Counted from the first letter of the stretch, positions 26,208-35,700 are shown. The stretch is DNA of 64,000 bases from Candidatus Laterigemmans baculatus (GCF_010367455.1 NZ_WRPR01000011.1:1-64000); one strand, 5' to 3'. Notes: a model not told the origin generated them from the sequence alone. Program-made: numbers and translations.

Positions 26208-27993
26208 CGCGGCGCATCCCCAACCGCCCCCCGAGTCGTTCGGGCCCGAAGCCCCGCTGGTGCTGTGGGGGATCGATCCGCGGCGGGGCCGGTTGGTCGT
26301 CGCCTGCTGCGAGCGAGCCGCCGCCCGAGGCGTGCGGGTGGGAATGACGGTGGGCGAAGCCGACTCGCTGCTGCGCGGACATGCCCCGCAGATCCTTCAG
26401 CATGCCCCCCAAATCCTCCAGCATGCCCCCCAAATCCTCCAGCATGACAGCGAGGCCGATCTGGAGGCGCTGCGGCGGTTGGCCGAGGCGTGTGCCGAGG
26501 AGCTGAGTCCGATCGTCGCTCTCGAGCCGCTCGACGATTTCCTCTGGGCGGGCCAAGTCCTGCATCAGCCTCAGGCGCTGCTGCTCGACGTGACGGGTGT
26601 GGGGGAGCTGTTCGGCAGCGAAGCGAAGCTAGCCGCCGCGGCCGAGAAGCTCCTCGGCCGCCAGCGGCTCGAGGGGCGGATCGCGATTGCCGATACCGCC
26701 GGAGCCGCTTGGGGATTGGCCCATTACGGAACCGCATCCAACTCCTTGTGCCTGATTCCCCCAGCGCAGACTTCCGCGACTCTCGATCGGCTGCCGGTCG
26801 CGGCGCTGCGGATTCGCAGCGAGACCGCAGCGATGCTCCGCCGCTTGGGAGTCGAGCGGATCGAAGCCCTGCGGCGGTTGCCACGCAGCGGATTGGCGAC
26901 GCGGCTGGGGACCGACCTGCTCCGCCGGCTCGACCAGGCGCTCGGAGCGGTCGACGAACCGCTCCCGGCCCACCATGCGGCCGCCAGCGATCGTGCCGCG
27001 GTCGATCTTGAGTATCCGACGCGAGATCTGGACATCCTCCGCCATCAAGTCGAAGGCTTGGTCCGCCAGGTGGCTCGCGGTTTGGCGGAGCGACAACGCG
27101 GTGCCCTGCGGCTCGTCTGCCGGTTTGATTTGGAACAGCCTCCGGCGGTCGAAGTTCGCATTGGGTTGTTTGCCCCCTCGGCCACGGCCGAGCATCTACT
27201 GCGGCTGCTTGCGGGCAACCTGGAGCGTTGCCGCTTTCCGTCGCTGGCCCATCGCGTCGTGGTCGCCGCGACGCTGACCGGTCCTTTGACCATGCATCAA
27301 CCGACGCTCGGCGATATTGGAGGCGACGAACAGGGCTCGGTGATCGACTTGGCTCGGTTGATCGACGGACTCAGCAGTCGCCTCGGGCGGAGTCGCGTGC
27401 TGGGCGTCGAGCTGACCGAAGACCCGTTGCCCGAGCAGGCGATTCGGCTGCGTCCGCTGGCTGGCCAACCGATCGGGGCAATTGTGCCGGGGCGTCCCGC
27501 GCCCCGCCGCCGCTCGGCGCGTCGCACCGCAAGTCGCGAGCGATCGCCGCGCTCGTCGCCTTCACTGCCTTCGCCAACGTCGCACTCGCCCGCGTCGCAC
27601 TCGCCCGCGTCACGCTGGACCAGCGCCACCCACCCCCCCACGCCGAGCGATCCGCTCCGCCGCCCGCTGATGATGTTCTCCCAGCCCGTACCTCTCTCGG
27701 TCCTCGCTCCCGGAGCCGAAGCGAGCCGCCAAGATCCACCTCGAGCAAGGGCAGGGGAGGACTCCCAAGCACCAGCGGAGGGGCCGCGGAGCCTGCCCGA
27801 GCGGTTTCGCTTCGGCGGACGAGTCCACCGCATCGTCCGCCACTGGGGCCCCGAGCGGCTCGAGACCGGCTGGTGGAACGGCCCGATGCATCGCCGCGAT
27901 TACTACCGCGTCGAAACCGAAGAGGGAGCGTGGCTGTGGATCTATCACGACCTCAAGCAAGACCGCTGGTGGCTCCACGGCCATTTCTTTTAG
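26107..27993 (+). CDS. imuB: ImuB, Y-family polymerase-like protein
   Basis: A 628-residue Y-family homologue that lacks polymerase catalytic acids: where active polymerases have an Asp-Met-Asp strand, it reads RLLCLWLPNWPIQRL, the hallmark of ImuB, which acts as a hub linking DnaE2 and the sliding clamp. Palm/fingers cover about 10-230, thumb and little-finger about 230-430. A low-complexity Pro/Ser/Arg linker with 15-bp repeats (SHSPA) covers about 460-530, and the conserved C-terminal module (RFGGRVHRIVRHWGPERLE...) ends the protein. Three in-frame 21-bp tandem repeats encode HAPQILQ at residues 92-112. An ATG at 26086 is an alternative start. Its stop overlaps that of the convergent PilZ gene by 3 bp. 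Confidence 0.88.
   Translation: MTPPRTPATRLLCLWLPNWPIQRLRSELSAAEPDAAHPQPPPESFGPEAPLVLWGIDPRRGRLVVACCERAAARGVRVGMTVGEADSLLRGHAPQILQHAPQILQHAPQILQHDSEADLEALRRLAEACAEELSPIVALEPLDDFLWAGQVLHQPQALLLDVTGVGELFGSEAKLAAAAEKLLGRQRLEGRIAIADTAGAAWGLAHYGTASNSLCLIPPAQTSATLDRLPVAALRIRSETAAMLRRLGVERIEALRRLPRSGLATRLGTDLLRRLDQALGAVDEPLPAHHAAASDRAAVDLEYPTRDLDILRHQVEGLVRQVARGLAERQRGALRLVCRFDLEQPPAVEVRIGLFAPSATAEHLLRLLAGNLERCRFPSLAHRVVVAATLTGPLTMHQPTLGDIGGDEQGSVIDLARLIDGLSSRLGRSRVLGVELTEDPLPEQAIRLRPLAGQPIGAIVPGRPAPRRRSARRTASRERSPRSSPSLPSPTSHSPASHSPASRWTSATHPPTPSDPLRRPLMMFSQPVPLSVLAPGAEASRQDPPRARAGEDSQAPAEGPRSLPERFRFGGRVHRIVRHWGPERLETGWWNGPMHRRDYYRVETEEGAWLWIYHDLKQDRWWLHGHFF
26380..26442 (+). repeat. 21-bp x3 in-frame tandem repeat in imuB
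   Basis: Three consecutive 21-bp units encode His-Ala-Pro-Gln-Ile-Leu-Gln; the second and third are identical, the first differs at a few third positions. They sit in a surface loop of the N-terminal palm-like region. Confidence 0.95.
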
Positions 27994-28343
27994 TCCTTCC
28001 GTTCCTCCGGCGAGGTGTCGCGGAGGGTTTCTTTGGGGTACCGCTGCAGCAACCGCCGCTGCTCGGCGACGATCACTGGCAGCGGAATCCATTTTTCAAA
28101 CTGGATGATCAGCTCCTCCGCTTCACAGCGCAACACCGACGCGGTCGTCTGGCACTCGGCGCCGTCGCGAAATACCACTCGCACCGAGGCCACGGATCGC
28201 CAACCACTCGCCGCCCCAGCGGCAGCGAGCGACGCGCCGCTCTCGGACAAGTTCAACACCGCATACTCCGCCGCGCCGACGTACAGACGAGGTCGATCGG
28301 CGTGCGGGAAGCGGATACGAAAATGGCTGCGAGGCTGGCTCAT
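27990..28343 (-). CDS. PilZ-domain-like protein
   Basis: A 117-residue cytosolic protein that looks like a single PilZ domain, the c-di-GMP-binding fold. It has FRIRFPHADRPRLYV near the N-terminus, then the NLSESGASL strand (residues about 30-38), which matches the second half of the PilZ motif (D/NxSxxG). The RxxxR half is weak (RPRLYVG), so ligand binding is uncertain. The ATG at 28343 lies only 6 nt after the stop of the upstream sulfatase, so the two are co-transcribed. Residues 60-100 form the remaining beta strands, and the C-terminus is a charged helix. Confidence 0.7.
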   Translation of the reverse strand: MSQPRSHFRIRFPHADRPRLYVGAAEYAVLNLSESGASLAAAGAASGWRSVASVRVVFRDGAECQTTASVLRCEAEELIIQFEKWIPLPVIVAEQRRLLQRYPKETLRDTSPEERKD

Positions 28344-28349
28344 CGACCT

Positions 28350-29849
28350 TCACCGCGTGGACGGCTTTTTCCGCTTGGGTTCGGGGACTTGCCAATTCGG
28401 GTGGGGCGCATGGGCCTCTTCCATATAACGCACCGCTTGGGCCACGACTTCGGGGTGATCGGCAGCGACATTGTTGGTTTCGCCGAGATCGGACTCGAGA
28501 TTGTAGAGTTCGACCGGGCCGCTGAGCATCGGTTGCCGGATCGCTTTCCAAGCTCCAAAGCGGACCGCTTGGCGGCTTCCCTGCTCATAGAACTCCCAAT
28601 ACAGATATTCGTGCTGCTGTTGCTCGTCGGGATTGCCCAACAGCGTGGGCACAAAGCTGATGCTATCGATTCCCGCCGGCGGCTCGACTCCCGCGAGCTC
28701 GGCAGCCGTCGCCATCCAGTCGCCAAAATAGGCAACGTGATCGGTGACCGTCCCGGCCGGAACGGTCCCGGGCATCCGGCAGATCGCTGGAACGCGAATT
28801 CCTCCTTCATACAAAGCTCGCTTGATTCCCCGCAGTGGACCCGACGGATCGAACCGTTCCAAATCGTGTCGGGCTTCGTTATGAGGTCCGTTATCGCTAG
28901 TGAAAAAGACCAGCGTATTTTCCTCAATTCCCAATTCGGCGAGCAGGTCGAGGATTCGCCCGATGTCGCTGTCCATCCTTGTGATCATCGCCGCCTGGCC
29001 TTTATCCGTGTTGGGCCAATCCTTATCGGCGTAGGGACCATAGTCGGGAACTTCGGCGCCGTCGCCGGTCAGCCGCGAACCTTCGTTATTCGCGTGGGGG
29101 ATCGTTAGTGCAAGATACAGGAAGAAGGTCTCATCCTGATGGGTCCGCAGAAATTCGAGCGCTTCGCTAGCGAACAGGTCGTGTGAATAGTCGATTCGCT
29201 TGGTTGCCGCGCCGCCAATAAATCCTTGATACCCGGCCGGCTTCTCGACTCGCTGCACCTCATTCCGCAGCAGCTCTTTCTCGAAACCTCGATATAAGAA
29301 TTCGGGATAGTAGTTATGGGCGTGGGCTTGATTGAGATATCCATAGAAGGAATCGAACCCTTGTTTGAGCGGGTGCCCCGGCATGTCGATTTCGCCCAAT
29401 CCCCATTTGCCAATCAGCGCGTTGGTGTAGTTGGCTTTTTTAAGAACCTCGGCCACCGTCACGTCTTCCTCGCGGAGCGACTGTCGCTCCATCGCCGCGG
29501 CGCCGGCGTTGCCGCGGACGTGGGTGTGCCCCATGTGCTGGCCGGTCATCAGCACGCTGCGGCTCGGCGCGCACACGGTGCTGCCGGCGTAGAACTGGGT
29601 GAACCGCATCCCTTCGGCCGCCATGCGGTCGAGCCGCGGCGTCTGGATCACCGTTTGGCCGTAGCAGCCGAGATCGCCATAACCGAGATCGTCGGCCAAG
29701 ATGAAAATCATGTTTGGACGCTGCGGCGGCGGGTCGGCCGCGGCGGCGGTGCCGTCGTCTGCAAAGGTGCTGAGAACGAGGATGCTGATCAGACCGAGCG
29801 CAACGATCAGCCGGTGGCCGATCGAGGGCAGGGGATGCAGGCGGGTCAT
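28350..29849 (-). CDS. Secreted arylsulfatase (formylglycine type)
   Basis: A 499-residue sulfatase with a signal peptide (about 1-38). The metal-binding [14 protein letters not shown] (51-64) precedes [11 protein letters not shown] (C93), the Cys-x-Pro-Ser-Arg site converted to formylglycine. Further segments are [28 protein letters not shown]-like sequence, FFTSDNGPH (metal ligands) and a C-terminal [14 protein letters not shown]. Arrangement and length are those of family S1 arylsulfatases. It acts in the periplasm or outside, probably on sulfated polysaccharides. The PilZ-like gene follows in the same transcript. The other two sulfatases in the window (45.2 and 49.6 kb) are diverged paralogues. 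Confidence 0.93.
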   Translation of the reverse strand: MTRLHPLPSIGHRLIVALGLISILVLSTFADDGTAAAADPPPQRPNMIFILADDLGYGDLGCYGQTVIQTPRLDRMAAEGMRFTQFYAGSTVCAPSRSVLMTGQHMGHTHVRGNAGAAAMERQSLREEDVTVAEVLKKANYTNALIGKWGLGEIDMPGHPLKQGFDSFYGYLNQAHAHNYYPEFLYRGFEKELLRNEVQRVEKPAGYQGFIGGAATKRIDYSHDLFASEALEFLRTHQDETFFLYLALTIPHANNEGSRLTGDGAEVPDYGPYADKDWPNTDKGQAAMITRMDSDIGRILDLLAELGIEENTLVFFTSDNGPHNEARHDLERFDPSGPLRGIKRALYEGGIRVPAICRMPGTVPAGTVTDHVAYFGDWMATAAELAGVEPPAGIDSISFVPTLLGNPDEQQQHEYLYWEFYEQGSRQAVRFGAWKAIRQPMLSGPVELYNLESDLGETNNVAADHPEVVAQAVRYMEEAHAPHPNWQVPEPKRKKPSTR

Positions 29850-30301
29850 CGAAAACCTCGCGAGAGGAAGAATGCAGATGGCTTGGGGAGTGCCGTTAGC
29901 ATAACCGGCCCGAGCGGGAGAGGGTGGTGGGGAAAGTCTCTAGAGTTCCCTCTCCCCCGAATCGTTCGCGCGGATGACTCGTTGTAATCCTCCACTCATT
30001 CGCGAACGATTTGGGGGAGAGGGTTAGGGTGAGGGGGCTTTACAATGCGGCAAACACGCTCCATAAGTCCGCCCACACCATCCGCCTGTGAAGCTAAAAT
30101 CCACCGTTCGAACGCCTTGGTCGCGGCGGGTCGCCAGCCGCGTCGGCCCCCTCACCCCAACCCTCTCCCCCACAGGAAATCGCGTTGAAACACATGGCGA
30201 TGGTAAGGTGAAAGCCGCGATTCCCTGTGGGGGAGAGGGGGCCAGAAAAACTCCCCCTCCCTCCAACATTCCTCTCACGCACCTCATTGGAATCTCTGCC
30301 G
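29850..30301. repeat. Divergent intergenic region with two large GC-rich hairpins
   Basis: No gene is visible. Two hairpins occupy most of the region: 29948-30023 (23-bp arms, one mismatch, CCCTCTCCCCCGAATCGTTC and its complement) and 30161-30239 (24-bp arms, one mismatch, CCCTCTCCCCCACAGGAAAT and its complement). They share CCCTCTCCCCC arm ends but have unrelated inner stems. The sequence GGGTTAGGGTGAGGGGGC follows the first, and its complement-like GGCCCCCTCACCCCAACCC precedes the second. Promoters for the divergent sulfatase and esterase must lie here but I cannot fix them. Confidence 0.75.
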
Positions 30302-31105
30302 ATGACTATCTCTCTGGTTCGCGCCGCGATGACGGCACTTGCTTCCTTGGCTCTCCTGACTTCGATGAATGCTTCCGTGGGAATCGCTGACGACTCGTGG
30401 AAAGCGGCGCTCGAGCGGAAGACAATTTCCGACGACTCCGGCTCGCTCGACTACCGTTTGCTCACTCCGCCAAAGTCGGACTCGGGCGACGAGAAGCAAC
30501 AGTATCCACTGGTTCTGTTCCTGCACGGAGCCGGAGAGCGGGGGAGCGACAACGAAGCTCAGCTCGTCCACGGCGTCGGCGACTTCTACGCTCGCCGCGC
30601 TACGCATCCGGCATTCGTGGTCGCTCCGCAGTGCCCCGAGGGCCAGCGGTGGGTGGAAGTCGACTGGAGCGACGAGAGCGGCAAGAACTCCTTTCCCGAC
30701 AAACCGTCGGAGCCGATGCGGTTGGCGCTAAAGATCATCGACCAGCTGGTCGCTTCGGGACGCGTCGACCAGGACCGAATCTACGTCACCGGGCTGTCGA
30801 TGGGAGGCTATGGGACGTGGTATGCGGCTGGCTTCAAGGGACACCCCTTCGCCGCGGCGGCGCCGATCTGCGGCGGCGGAGATCCAAGCTGGGCCGAGCG
30901 GTACGTGGGGCTGCCGCTGTGGGCATTCCATGGCGACGCCGATAAAGCGGTGCCGGTCGAGCGGTCGCGCGAAATGATCGAAGCGATTCGCGAAGCCGGG
31001 GGCGAGCCAAAATACACCGAGTACCCAGGCGTCGGGCACAACAGCTGGAGCCAGACCTACAGCAACGACGCGTTCCACGAGTGGCTGTTCGCGCAGAAGC
31101 GGTAG
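30302..31105 (+). CDS. Secreted alpha/beta hydrolase (esterase, PHB-depolymerase-like)
   Basis: A 267-residue exported serine hydrolase. Signal peptide about 1-29; HGAGERG (75-81) forms the oxyanion region; the nucleophile elbow is GLSMGGYG with Ser166; the acid is in FHGDADKAVP and the His in GVGHNSWSQTY. This pattern is that of the putative esterases often annotated as phospholipase/carboxylesterase or carbohydrate acetyl-esterase in planctomycetes. The ATG at 30302 starts the signal peptide; the frame extends to 30227 without coding character. It is preceded by hairpin elements and followed by a small hairpin. Substrate unknown, possibly acetyl or feruloyl groups on polysaccharides, given the neighbouring sulfatase. 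Confidence 0.9.
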   Translation: MTISLVRAAMTALASLALLTSMNASVGIADDSWKAALERKTISDDSGSLDYRLLTPPKSDSGDEKQQYPLVLFLHGAGERGSDNEAQLVHGVGDFYARRATHPAFVVAPQCPEGQRWVEVDWSDESGKNSFPDKPSEPMRLALKIIDQLVASGRVDQDRIYVTGLSMGGYGTWYAAGFKGHPFAAAAPICGGGDPSWAERYVGLPLWAFHGDADKAVPVERSREMIEAIREAGGEPKYTEYPGVGHNSWSQTYSNDAFHEWLFAQKR

Positions 31106-31132
31106 GCTCTGGCAGAAAACCTGTAGCCACAC

Positions 31133-31151
31133 ACCCTCCTCCTGGGAGGGT
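31133..31151. terminator. Hairpin after the esterase gene
   Basis: ACCCTCC-TCCTG-GGAGGGT forms a 7-bp GC-rich stem about 28 nt past the esterase stop. There is no T-run, so it is a weak terminator candidate. The rest of 31106-31280 carries a diverged copy of the CGTACGT(C/T)AG...TTTCCAG repeat at about 31219-31242. Confidence 0.4.
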
Positions 31152-31280
31152 CGCGAGGAACGAGCGGGGAAGGTAATGCTGAGAGGGAGTTTTCTGACGG
31201 AGCCCAGTCGCGGCCACCGTACGTTAGCCTTTCCAGGCTGACTGATGCAGAGTGTCCGACTGAACCGCCTGGCGTACGGG

Positions 31281-32318
31281 CTACGCTTGCGGGCAGACGA
31301 GGACTTTCATGGCTCCGGGGACGCCTTCGTAGAGGCGGGCGAACCACTCGGGGCCTTCGGCGAGGGTCGCTCGAGCAGTGATCAGCGGCTCGACGCGGAT
31401 CGCTCCGCTTTCGAGCAGCCGAATGCACTCGGGGTATTCGCCCTGCGAAGCGCAGCTGCCTTGGATCGTCAGCTCGCGGGTCACGACCGACTGCAGCGGA
31501 AACTCGATCTTCGGCGAGAGGTTTCCGACGAGCGTCACCACGCCCCCTTTGCGGACCGCGGCGATCGCATCGTTGACCGTCTGCTGATGGCCGACCACTT
31601 CGAGCGCCGCATCGGCACCTCGGCCGTCGGTCAGCCTCGCGATTTCGGCGGGGATGTCGGTCTCCCGGGCGTTGAGCGTGATATCGGCTCCGAGCTGCCG
31701 CGCCATCTCCAGCCGGCTCTCCTCCACATCGGTCGCGATCACGCGTCCGGCGCCGCGGAGGCGAATCGCCTGGATCGCCAGCAGTCCGATCATGCCGCTG
31801 CCGATGACCACCGCGGTGTCGCCGAGGGCGAGCCGCGTGATATTGGCCGCGTGCACGGCGATCGAAACCGCTTCAATCAGCGCGGCCGCTTCGAACGACA
31901 GCCCCTCGGGGAGCTTGTAGACGATGTTCTCGGGGACCGAAACCAGCTCGGCGAAGGCTCCGTTTTGGCGGTAGTCGCCACAGGAAACGCCGAGTACGCG
32001 GCGGTTGTCGCAGAGATTGATCTCGCCGCGGCGACAAAAGTGGCAGCGGCCGCAGGAGACGGTCGAGTCGAAGGTGACTCGGTCCCCCGCCTTGAATTTG
32101 CGGACAGCCGAGCCGACCGCTTCGACCACGCCGGCCGCTTCGTGCCCCATCACCAGCGGAGGAATCCGCCGCCCGGTGCTGCCGTCGTAGCCGTGGATAT
32201 CGCTGCCGCAAATTCCACACGCATGAACCCGGACCAACACATCCTCGGCTCCGACCTCCGGTTCCGGGATGTCGGCGAGCTCGATGTGTTTGTATTCGGT
32301 CAGCACGAGCGCTTTCAC
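31281..32318 (-). CDS. Zinc-dependent alcohol/polyol dehydrogenase
   Basis: A 345-residue medium-chain dehydrogenase. Catalytic zinc ligands are C37 in HACGICGSDIHGYD and His/Glu in GHEAAGVV (about 58-65). The structural zinc loop CGRCHFCRRGEINLC carries four Cys. The Rossmann motif is VVIGSGMIGLLAIQ (about 165-180), followed by an acidic residue in IATDVEES, which suggests NAD rather than NADP. The closest functional types are galactitol-1-phosphate, sorbitol and threonine dehydrogenases; the substrate is not certain. It lies 20 nt upstream of the cyclophilin gene on the same strand in reverse order (cyclophilin first), so both may share a transcript. Confidence 0.9.
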   Translation of the reverse strand: MKALVLTEYKHIELADIPEPEVGAEDVLVRVHACGICGSDIHGYDGSTGRRIPPLVMGHEAAGVVEAVGSAVRKFKAGDRVTFDSTVSCGRCHFCRRGEINLCDNRRVLGVSCGDYRQNGAFAELVSVPENIVYKLPEGLSFEAAALIEAVSIAVHAANITRLALGDTAVVIGSGMIGLLAIQAIRLRGAGRVIATDVEESRLEMARQLGADITLNARETDIPAEIARLTDGRGADAALEVVGHQQTVNDAIAAVRKGGVVTLVGNLSPKIEFPLQSVVTRELTIQGSCASQGEYPECIRLLESGAIRVEPLITARATLAEGPEWFARLYEGVPGAMKVLVCPQA

Positions 32319-32338
32319 GATTGGATTCCTCGGGTGGA

Positions 32339-32770
32339 TTACTCTTCGCTGATCGTGACTTTGTTCATCGCGTCACCCTGCTCGATCGAGTCGACCACGT
32401 CTTGGCCTTCGAGGACATGGCCGAACACGCTGTGCTTGCCGTCGAGCCAAGGCGTCGCGACGTGGGTGATGAAGAACTGCGAGCCGTTGGTGTTCGGTCC
32501 GGCGTTGGCCATCGAGAGGATCCCCGGCCGATCGTGCTTCAGGTCGCGGTGGAACTCGTCCTCGAACTTGTAGCCCGGGCCGCCGGTGCCAGTCCCCTGC
32601 GGACAGCCGGTCTGGACCATGAAGTCGGGGATCACGCGGTGAAACTTCAGCCCATCGTAGAATCCCTCGCCAGCCAGTTTCTCGAAGTTGGCGACCGTCT
32701 TGGGGACTTTGTCCTCGAACAGCTCCAAACGAATGGTGCCTTTGTCGGTTTCGATCGTGGCGACTTTCAT
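32339..32770 (-). CDS. Peptidyl-prolyl cis-trans isomerase, cyclophilin type
   Basis: A compact 143-residue cytosolic cyclophilin with no signal peptide. Typical segments: [33 protein letters not shown] (catalytic Arg), [10 protein letters not shown] and [11 protein letters not shown]. The Trp of cyclosporin-sensitive cyclophilins is present (TPWLDGKH). It catalyses proline isomerisation in folding proteins. The ATG at 32770 is well placed. It is followed by the zinc dehydrogenase 20 nt downstream on the same strand. Confidence 0.95.
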   Translation of the reverse strand: MKVATIETDKGTIRLELFEDKVPKTVANFEKLAGEGFYDGLKFHRVIPDFMVQTGCPQGTGTGGPGYKFEDEFHRDLKHDRPGILSMANAGPNTNGSQFFITHVATPWLDGKHSVFGHVLEGQDVVDSIEQGDAMNKVTISEE

Positions 32771-32859
32771 GCTCTCGGCTCCAGGCTCGGTTTGCGTTGC
32801 GAATGGTTGAATGCGCGGTGGTGATCACCGGGCGGCCTGGGAGTTTAACCGAAGCCGGG

Positions 32860-33645
32860 CTACGGCCACACCGCGGGGCGTTTTTCCGCGAACGCGGCCA
32901 GCCCTTCGGCGGCCGATTCGGTCGAGCAGGCGGTGGCCCCCATCCCGGCCCCGATCGTCAGCTGCCCATCGAGCATCTCGCCGATCGTCTCGTTCAGCAG
33001 GCGTTTGGTCAGCTGCAACGATTCGGCCGGAGCGGTGGCACACTGGCGGACGAGTTCTTCGGCAGCGACCCAGACCTGGTCGCTGCGAACGACGCGGCTT
33101 GCGAGCCCCGCGGACTCGGCCTGCGAGGAGTCGAGCGCGTCGCCAGCGAGCAACAGCCGCGCGGCCGCGGAAGCTCCGAGTCGAAACACCAGCAGCGGAG
33201 CGACCAGTCCGCTGATCAATCCCCGCTGGGCGGCTGGGGCGGCAAACCGAGCTCCCTCGGAGGCGACGATCAGATCGCTCGCCAGTGCGAGCGCCAGCCC
33301 TCCGCCGAGCGCGTCCCCGTCGACCGCCGCGATCACCGGCTTGGGAAACCGCAGAATTTTCTTCAGCAGCTCGGCCACCGCGACCCAGTCAGCGTGCAGT
33401 TGGCCGAGCGACTGCAGATCATCCTGCCTCCGCGTCGCATGCAGCTCTTGCAGATCCATGCCCGAACAAAAGTCGCTGCCGGCACCGGTCAGGATCACCC
33501 CTCGCACCCGCTTCTCCTGATGCAGATCGTCGAGCGCCTGATCGAGCTCTTCAATCATCCCCCGCGATAAGGCATTCCGCGTTTGCGGTCGCTCCATCAC
33601 AATGGTGCCGCCGGGGGCATGGATTTTCACCGAGACGTGGGACAC
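32860..33645 (-). CDS. Enoyl-CoA hydratase/isomerase family protein
   Basis: A 261-residue crotonase-fold enzyme starting at GTG 33645 (SHVSVKIHAPGGTIVMERP...), with a GGAG 10 nt upstream. Crotonase features: SGMDLQELHA in the oxyanion strand (about 66-75), DGDALGGGLALALASDLIVAS (about 105-125) and FAAPAAQRGLISG following. The catalytic Glu of hydratases lies in the region reading PAAQRGL, where the first Glu appears absent, so isomerase, thioesterase-like or other crotonase activity is possible. It is divergent from the MnmE-like gene with an 85-bp gap. No fatty-acid oxidation partner is adjacent. Confidence 0.85.
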   Translation of the reverse strand: MSHVSVKIHAPGGTIVMERPQTRNALSRGMIEELDQALDDLHQEKRVRGVILTGAGSDFCSGMDLQELHATRRQDDLQSLGQLHADWVAVAELLKKILRFPKPVIAAVDGDALGGGLALALASDLIVASEGARFAAPAAQRGLISGLVAPLLVFRLGASAAARLLLAGDALDSSQAESAGLASRVVRSDQVWVAAEELVRQCATAPAESLQLTKRLLNETIGEMLDGQLTIGAGMGATACSTESAAEGLAAFAEKRPAVWP

Positions 33646-33729
33646 GGTTGCGATTCTCCAAAGAAGCGGGGATGGTCGGCCCCCTTTTTTTACCCGACGC
33701 AATTACCTGTCGATAAAACCTATAGTCTT

Positions 33730-34977
33730 GTGAGCCATCCTGACCAGTCGGCAGAGCCGTCCGCCCGAACCGCCGCCGACGGCACCCTGGCAGCGCCGCT
33801 GACGGCCGCCGGACGGGGTGCGATCGCGGTGATTGGCGTCCGCGGACCGGCAGCTCATCGCGCGGTCCTGCGAAACTTTGCACCGGCCACCCCGATTCCT
33901 GCCGACCGCTTTCCCCTCGATGCGATCCGCTACGGACGCTGGATGGGACCGGCCGAGGAGCGCGAAGGACGCAGCGGCGAATCGGTCGTCGTGGTCGCCA
34001 CCGCCGACGACGCAATCGAAGTCCACTGCCACGGCGGTCGAGCAGCGGTGGCCGCGATCCTCCGCGACTTAGCCGCCGCCGGTGCCGCCACCGTCGATGC
34101 CGAGACGTGGCTCGCCTGCACCGCCGCAGCTCACACCTCAAGCGTCCGCGTGGCAGCCACTCGCATCCTCGCTCAGACCAGCACCGAGCGGACGGCGGCG
34201 ATCGCCCTCGATCAGCTCCGCGGGGCGGTGGACCGCTTTGCCGCGACGCTCGCCGCGCAGCTTCGGGAGGCGGCGGCGAGCGGCGTGCTGCCAGAGGTGC
34301 AAGCACGGGTCGCCGAAGTGCTGGGCCGCGCGTCGCTCGGGGCGCATTTGGCTGAACCTTGGAACGTCGTTTTGGCGGGGCCCCCGAACGTCGGCAAAAG
34401 CAGCCTCTTGAATGCCTTGCTCGGGTACCGCCGGGCGATCACTTTTGCCTCTCCCGGGACCACCCGCGACGTCGTCTCGGCCGACGCGGCGATCGGGGGC
34501 TGGCCAGTCCGGCTGAGCGACACCGCCGGGGTTCGCGCGACCGACGCAGCGCTCGAAGCCGAAGGGGTCCGCCGCACGGGAACGGCTCTTGAGAAAGCCG
34601 ACTTGGTGCTGCTGGTGATCGACAGCCAGAGCGGCTGGACGGCGACGCACCGAGAGCTGCGGGCGCGAACCTCCGCCCCCTGCTTGTTCGTCTGGAACAA
34701 GGCGGACCTGGCCGAGCCGCCGAACGGGGCCGCTCCTGCAGGTGATCCGCAGGGGGCCGTCAGCTTTGCGGTCTCAGCGACACGCGGCACGGGGTTGGTG
34801 GAGCTCGAACGGGGCATCAGCCGAGCGCTCGTGCCGTCGGCTCCGGAGCCGGGCGCCCCGGTCCCGCTGACCGCCGAGCAGCGGGCGGCGCTGCGGCGGG
34901 CGGTCGAGGCTCCGACCGCCGCCGAATGCCTCGCGGCGCTCGAGTCACTCACAGCTCCGGCCGATCCTTGCCTTTAA
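33730..34977 (+). CDS. MnmE-like tRNA modification GTPase lacking the C-terminal Cys motif
   Basis: About 415 residues from GTG 33730. The N-terminal formyl-folate-binding-like domain starts [20 protein letters not shown] domain follows with G1 [10 protein letters not shown]2 TTRD, G3 DTAG and G4 NKAD, flanked by the helical MnmE domain. MnmE with MnmG installs cmnm5U34 in tRNA. The normal MnmE ends in FCIGK with a catalytically important Cys; this protein ends [17 protein letters not shown] and is about 40 residues shorter. It may be a diverged lineage-specific MnmE or a paralogue. The start codon is not certain (TTG 33727 or GTG 33730, no clear ribosome binding site). Confidence 0.8.
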   Translation: MSHPDQSAEPSARTAADGTLAAPLTAAGRGAIAVIGVRGPAAHRAVLRNFAPATPIPADRFPLDAIRYGRWMGPAEEREGRSGESVVVVATADDAIEVHCHGGRAAVAAILRDLAAAGAATVDAETWLACTAAAHTSSVRVAATRILAQTSTERTAAIALDQLRGAVDRFAATLAAQLREAAASGVLPEVQARVAEVLGRASLGAHLAEPWNVVLAGPPNVGKSSLLNALLGYRRAITFASPGTTRDVVSADAAIGGWPVRLSDTAGVRATDAALEAEGVRRTGTALEKADLVLLVIDSQSGWTATHRELRARTSAPCLFVWNKADLAEPPNGAAPAGDPQGAVSFAVSATRGTGLVELERGISRALVPSAPEPGAPVPLTAEQRAALRRAVEAPTAAECLAALESLTAPADPCL

Positions 34978-35044
34978 TGCTCTCGTGCTTTTCGCTCTCG
35001 CAGTCCACTCCCCCGCCTCCGAAATCTCCGCTACGGTCACCGCC

Positions 35045-35671
35045 ATGATCACCATTGTCGACTATCAAATGGGAAACCTTCGCAGCGTGCAAAAGGCGCT
35101 CGAACGGGTGGGCCAAGAAGCCGTGATCTCGTCGGATCCCCGCGAGATCGCCGAAGCCGAGCGGTTGATTCTGCCCGGCGTCGGCGGCTTTGGCGAAGCG
35201 ATCGCGGAGATTCGTCACCGCGACTTGGAGCAGCCGATCCTCGACTTCATCGCTAGCGAACGCCCGTTTTTGGGAATCTGCCTGGGGCTGCAGCTGCTGT
35301 TCGAAACGGGCTACGAAGCGGGCGAGCATCGCGGGCTGGGGGTGCTCGCCGGCGACGTCGTCCGGTTCGACATCGATCCGACTCTGAAAGTGCCGCACAT
35401 GGGGTGGAACCGGGTAACGGCTCCTCAAGGCCGGAGCCCCATTCTCGAAGGGATCCCCGAGACGGCTCACTTCTACTTCGTCCACTCGTATTACGTGCGG
35501 CCGAGCGATCGGGAAGTGGTGGCGCTCGAGTGTGATTACGGTGGGCCGTTTTGTGCGATGGTCCGCCGCGGCAACCTGCACGCGGTACAGTTCCACCCGG
35601 AGAAGAGCCAGGCGGACGGGCTGCGACTGCTCGAGAATTTCGCCTCGCTTCCCCTGCACGCACCCGCCTGA
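35045..35671 (+). CDS. hisH: Imidazole glycerol phosphate synthase subunit HisH
   Basis: A 208-residue class I glutamine amidotransferase that supplies ammonia to HisF in histidine synthesis. The fold starts [15 protein letters not shown]; the triad is C79 in [10 protein letters not shown]184 and E186 in VQFHPEKS. The oxyanion segment LPGVGGFG (43-50) is typical of HisH. Length matches the family. The ATG at 35045 starts the first beta strand; the frame to 34985 is not coding-like. No other his gene is adjacent; the gene follows the MnmE-like gene by 67 bp and is followed by an unknown gene 29 bp downstream. Confidence 0.95.
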   Translation: MITIVDYQMGNLRSVQKALERVGQEAVISSDPREIAEAERLILPGVGGFGEAIAEIRHRDLEQPILDFIASERPFLGICLGLQLLFETGYEAGEHRGLGVLAGDVVRFDIDPTLKVPHMGWNRVTAPQGRSPILEGIPETAHFYFVHSYYVRPSDREVVALECDYGGPFCAMVRRGNLHAVQFHPEKSQADGLRLLENFASLPLHAPA

Positions 35672-35700
35672 CTATCGCCCGCCTGAGTTTCGCCGCTTCC

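Noticed and set aside
27228-29108. 626-codon open frame on the plus strand across imuB, PilZ and sulfatase genes
   Set aside because: It is antisense or out of frame to three well-supported genes. Its Arg/Pro/Ser-rich translation is the usual product of GC-rich shadow frames and no domain is recognisable.
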